Below are positions 63,272 to 64,000 of a DNA stretch of 64,000 bases, piece by piece. This stretch comes from Chloroflexota bacterium (GTDB lineage Bacteria; Chloroflexota; Anaerolineae; JAAEKA01), in assembly GCA_034717495.1 (NCBI GenBank), contig JAYELL010000053.1, positions 1 through 64,000 of the forward strand, in the 5' to 3' direction. The translations under genes were made by a program, and so were the position numbers. Position 1 is the first letter of the stretch, and each line of letters begins with the position of its first letter. The notes below the pieces were generated by a model. The model worked only from the letters and a program-made list of their open reading frames with translations. It was not told where the DNA came from and did no database searches.

Positions 63272-63751
63272 TTACGGAATGATCTTATCCAGCAGTTCCC
63301 GTCGCATTTCCTGTGCGTCGGAGATATTCTCTTCGGTCCGGCTTGTATCGAGGCAATGGGTGTACATGATGCCATCCCCATCGATTTCGACCACCAGCTC
63401 TCCGGGCGTCAATGTAATGGCATGGGCACTAAGCGCCATGTTCAGTTCCGTATCGTTGACACAGGGAATGGCGATGATACCTGGATGAATCGGCAATCGG
63501 GGATCCAGAACGATACGGGCCGTCTGAATGCCGCTGGCTACCAGGTCAAAGATCAATATGGCGATGTAGCGGACCAGCGAGACGCCCGCGACCAGCCAAT
63601 CCCGCAGGCTGGCATTGCGGCGTCTCGGCCGCCACAGGGCGATGATAATGCAGGACATCAGCAGCCCAAGCAGGATGTTGCCGGGGCTGAAATTCGAGGT
63701 GAGCGCCAGATAGGTGAGTGTAAACAGCGCTATCAAGATGAGGTAGCTCAT
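63272..63751 (-). CDS. mrpE: Mrp/Mnh Na+/H+ antiporter subunit E
   Basis: A 159-residue membrane protein. The first helices (LILIALFTLTYLALTS; ILLGLLMSCIIIALWRPRRR) and the later LSAHAITLTPGELVVEIDGD are MrpE features. GGGAGG lies six bases before the ATG; the bases overlap the end of mrpD, as expected for a coupled operon. Confidence 0.9.
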   Translation of the reverse strand: MSYLILIALFTLTYLALTSNFSPGNILLGLLMSCIIIALWRPRRRNASLRDWLVAGVSLVRYIAILIFDLVASGIQTARIVLDPRLPIHPGIIAIPCVNDTELNMALSAHAITLTPGELVVEIDGDGIMYTHCLDTSRTEENISDAQEMRRELLDKIIP

Positions 63752-63753
63752 GG

Positions 63754-64000
63754 TTAACCTCCCAGAACTGCCCGGATGTAGATACCTGGATCGCCCAGCC
63801 ACGTGCTGGCTTCTTCTGCAGCTCGAACCAGTGGTTGAGCCCAAATGCCCAGAACCAATACGCAGCCGATCAGGAACGCAGGTGCGATCAGGCGATCACC
63901 CGCGGGTGGACACTCAACGTCCACCTCCGATGGGCTTGCTGCCTTTTGCCACCAGATGCGATTGAACGCTCGGACCGTGTAGATCAGGGTGAGAATGCTG
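63754..64000 (-). CDS. mrpD: Mrp/Mnh antiporter subunit D, partial C-terminus
   Basis: The frame is open to the window edge and ends in IYIRAVLGG-stop, just before mrpE. Visible parts are SILTLIYTVRAFNRIWW and LIGCVLVLGIWAQPLVRAAE, the final helices of the MrpD/NuoN-like subunit. The N-terminal 400 or so residues lie outside the window. Confidence 0.8.
   Translation of the reverse strand, partial: SILTLIYTVRAFNRIWWQKAASPSEVDVECPPAGDRLIAPAFLIGCVLVLGIWAQPLVRAAEEASTWLGDPGIYIRAVLGG

Noticed and set aside
1-64000. tRNA, rRNA or complete insertion sequence
   Set aside because: No cloverleaf, rRNA block or transposase was recognised by eye; a tRNAscan or covariance-model run would be needed to exclude them fully.

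Overview
The window looks like a piece of a Chloroflexota (Anaerolineae/Caldilineae-like) chromosome, probably from an environmental or metagenome-derived genome. This is inferred from gene content and style: Pro/Ala/Glu-rich lipoprotein linkers after the lipobox, several sugar and peptide ABC systems, a four-subunit-type formate dehydrogenase, Mrp antiporter genes and dispersed intergenic repeats. No rRNA or tRNA gene was recognised, so the assignment is not proven.

Layout. 0-2.5 kb: a partial creatininase-family gene, a small DUF4177 protein, and two copies of a composite repeat that bracket broken genes (an Imm5-like immunity protein and a D-mannonate-dehydratase-like enzyme). 2.5-18 kb: a large carbohydrate locus. 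An aldo/keto reductase and a KDPG-type aldolase run on the + strand. They converge on a long - strand operon that reads RpiR regulator, MtnA-like isomerase, MtnK-like kinase, DhaK, DhaL, lipoprotein sugar-binding protein, ATPase, two permeases, a beta-hydroxyacid dehydrogenase, an FGGY kinase and a RuBisCO-like protein (RLP). Together these suggest import of an unknown small sugar, phosphorylation, aldose-ketose isomerisation, oxidation and an RLP-catalysed step. No described pathway that I know has this exact set. 18-21 kb: a VapBC-type toxin-antitoxin pair, an ECF sigma factor with a zinc-finger partner, and a 5'-truncated HAD hydrolase.

21.6-32.6 kb: a + strand cluster of a TVP38-type membrane protein, a GH63-type glucosidase, a TauE/SafE permease, two mercuric-reductase-like flavoproteins, a Rieske-glutamate-synthase-domain fusion and a halogenase-like flavoprotein. 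The Rieske fusion and the halogenase-like gene overlap by 4 bp, which points to a coupled redox function that is not obvious. 33-39 kb: a membrane protein, a CDP-alcohol phosphatidyltransferase, a YifB/ComM AAA protein and a sugar-phosphate isomerase, mixed with decayed genes (an SDR/MalG junction and an S41 peptidase) and a 57-residue gene.

39-45 kb: a formate dehydrogenase operon (alpha, beta, NrfD-like membrane subunit, FdhE). The alpha subunit has an in-frame TGA that almost certainly encodes selenocysteine. 45-53.7 kb: a broken GlmL/MutL-like ASKHA gene, a PfkB relic, a UroD/MtaA-type methyltransferase, a dipeptide-type ABC transporter without ATPase genes, an L-rhamnose-isomerase-like enzyme and an acetyl-xylan-esterase-like enzyme.

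53.9-62 kb: surface or secreted proteins. These are a degenerate copper-amine-oxidase-like protein with a C-terminal dockerin-like pair, a MauG/cytochrome c peroxidase-type lipoprotein, a 1454-residue PQQ-propeller protein with a 13-unit Gly-Gln-x-Asn repeat, and a LamG-like protein. 62.5-64 kb: mrpG, mrpF, mrpE and the end of mrpD from a Na+/H+ antiporter operon.

Gene decay is common here: at least eight broken genes or relics lie next to intact operons. Functions were assigned by recognising motifs by eye; no database search was run.
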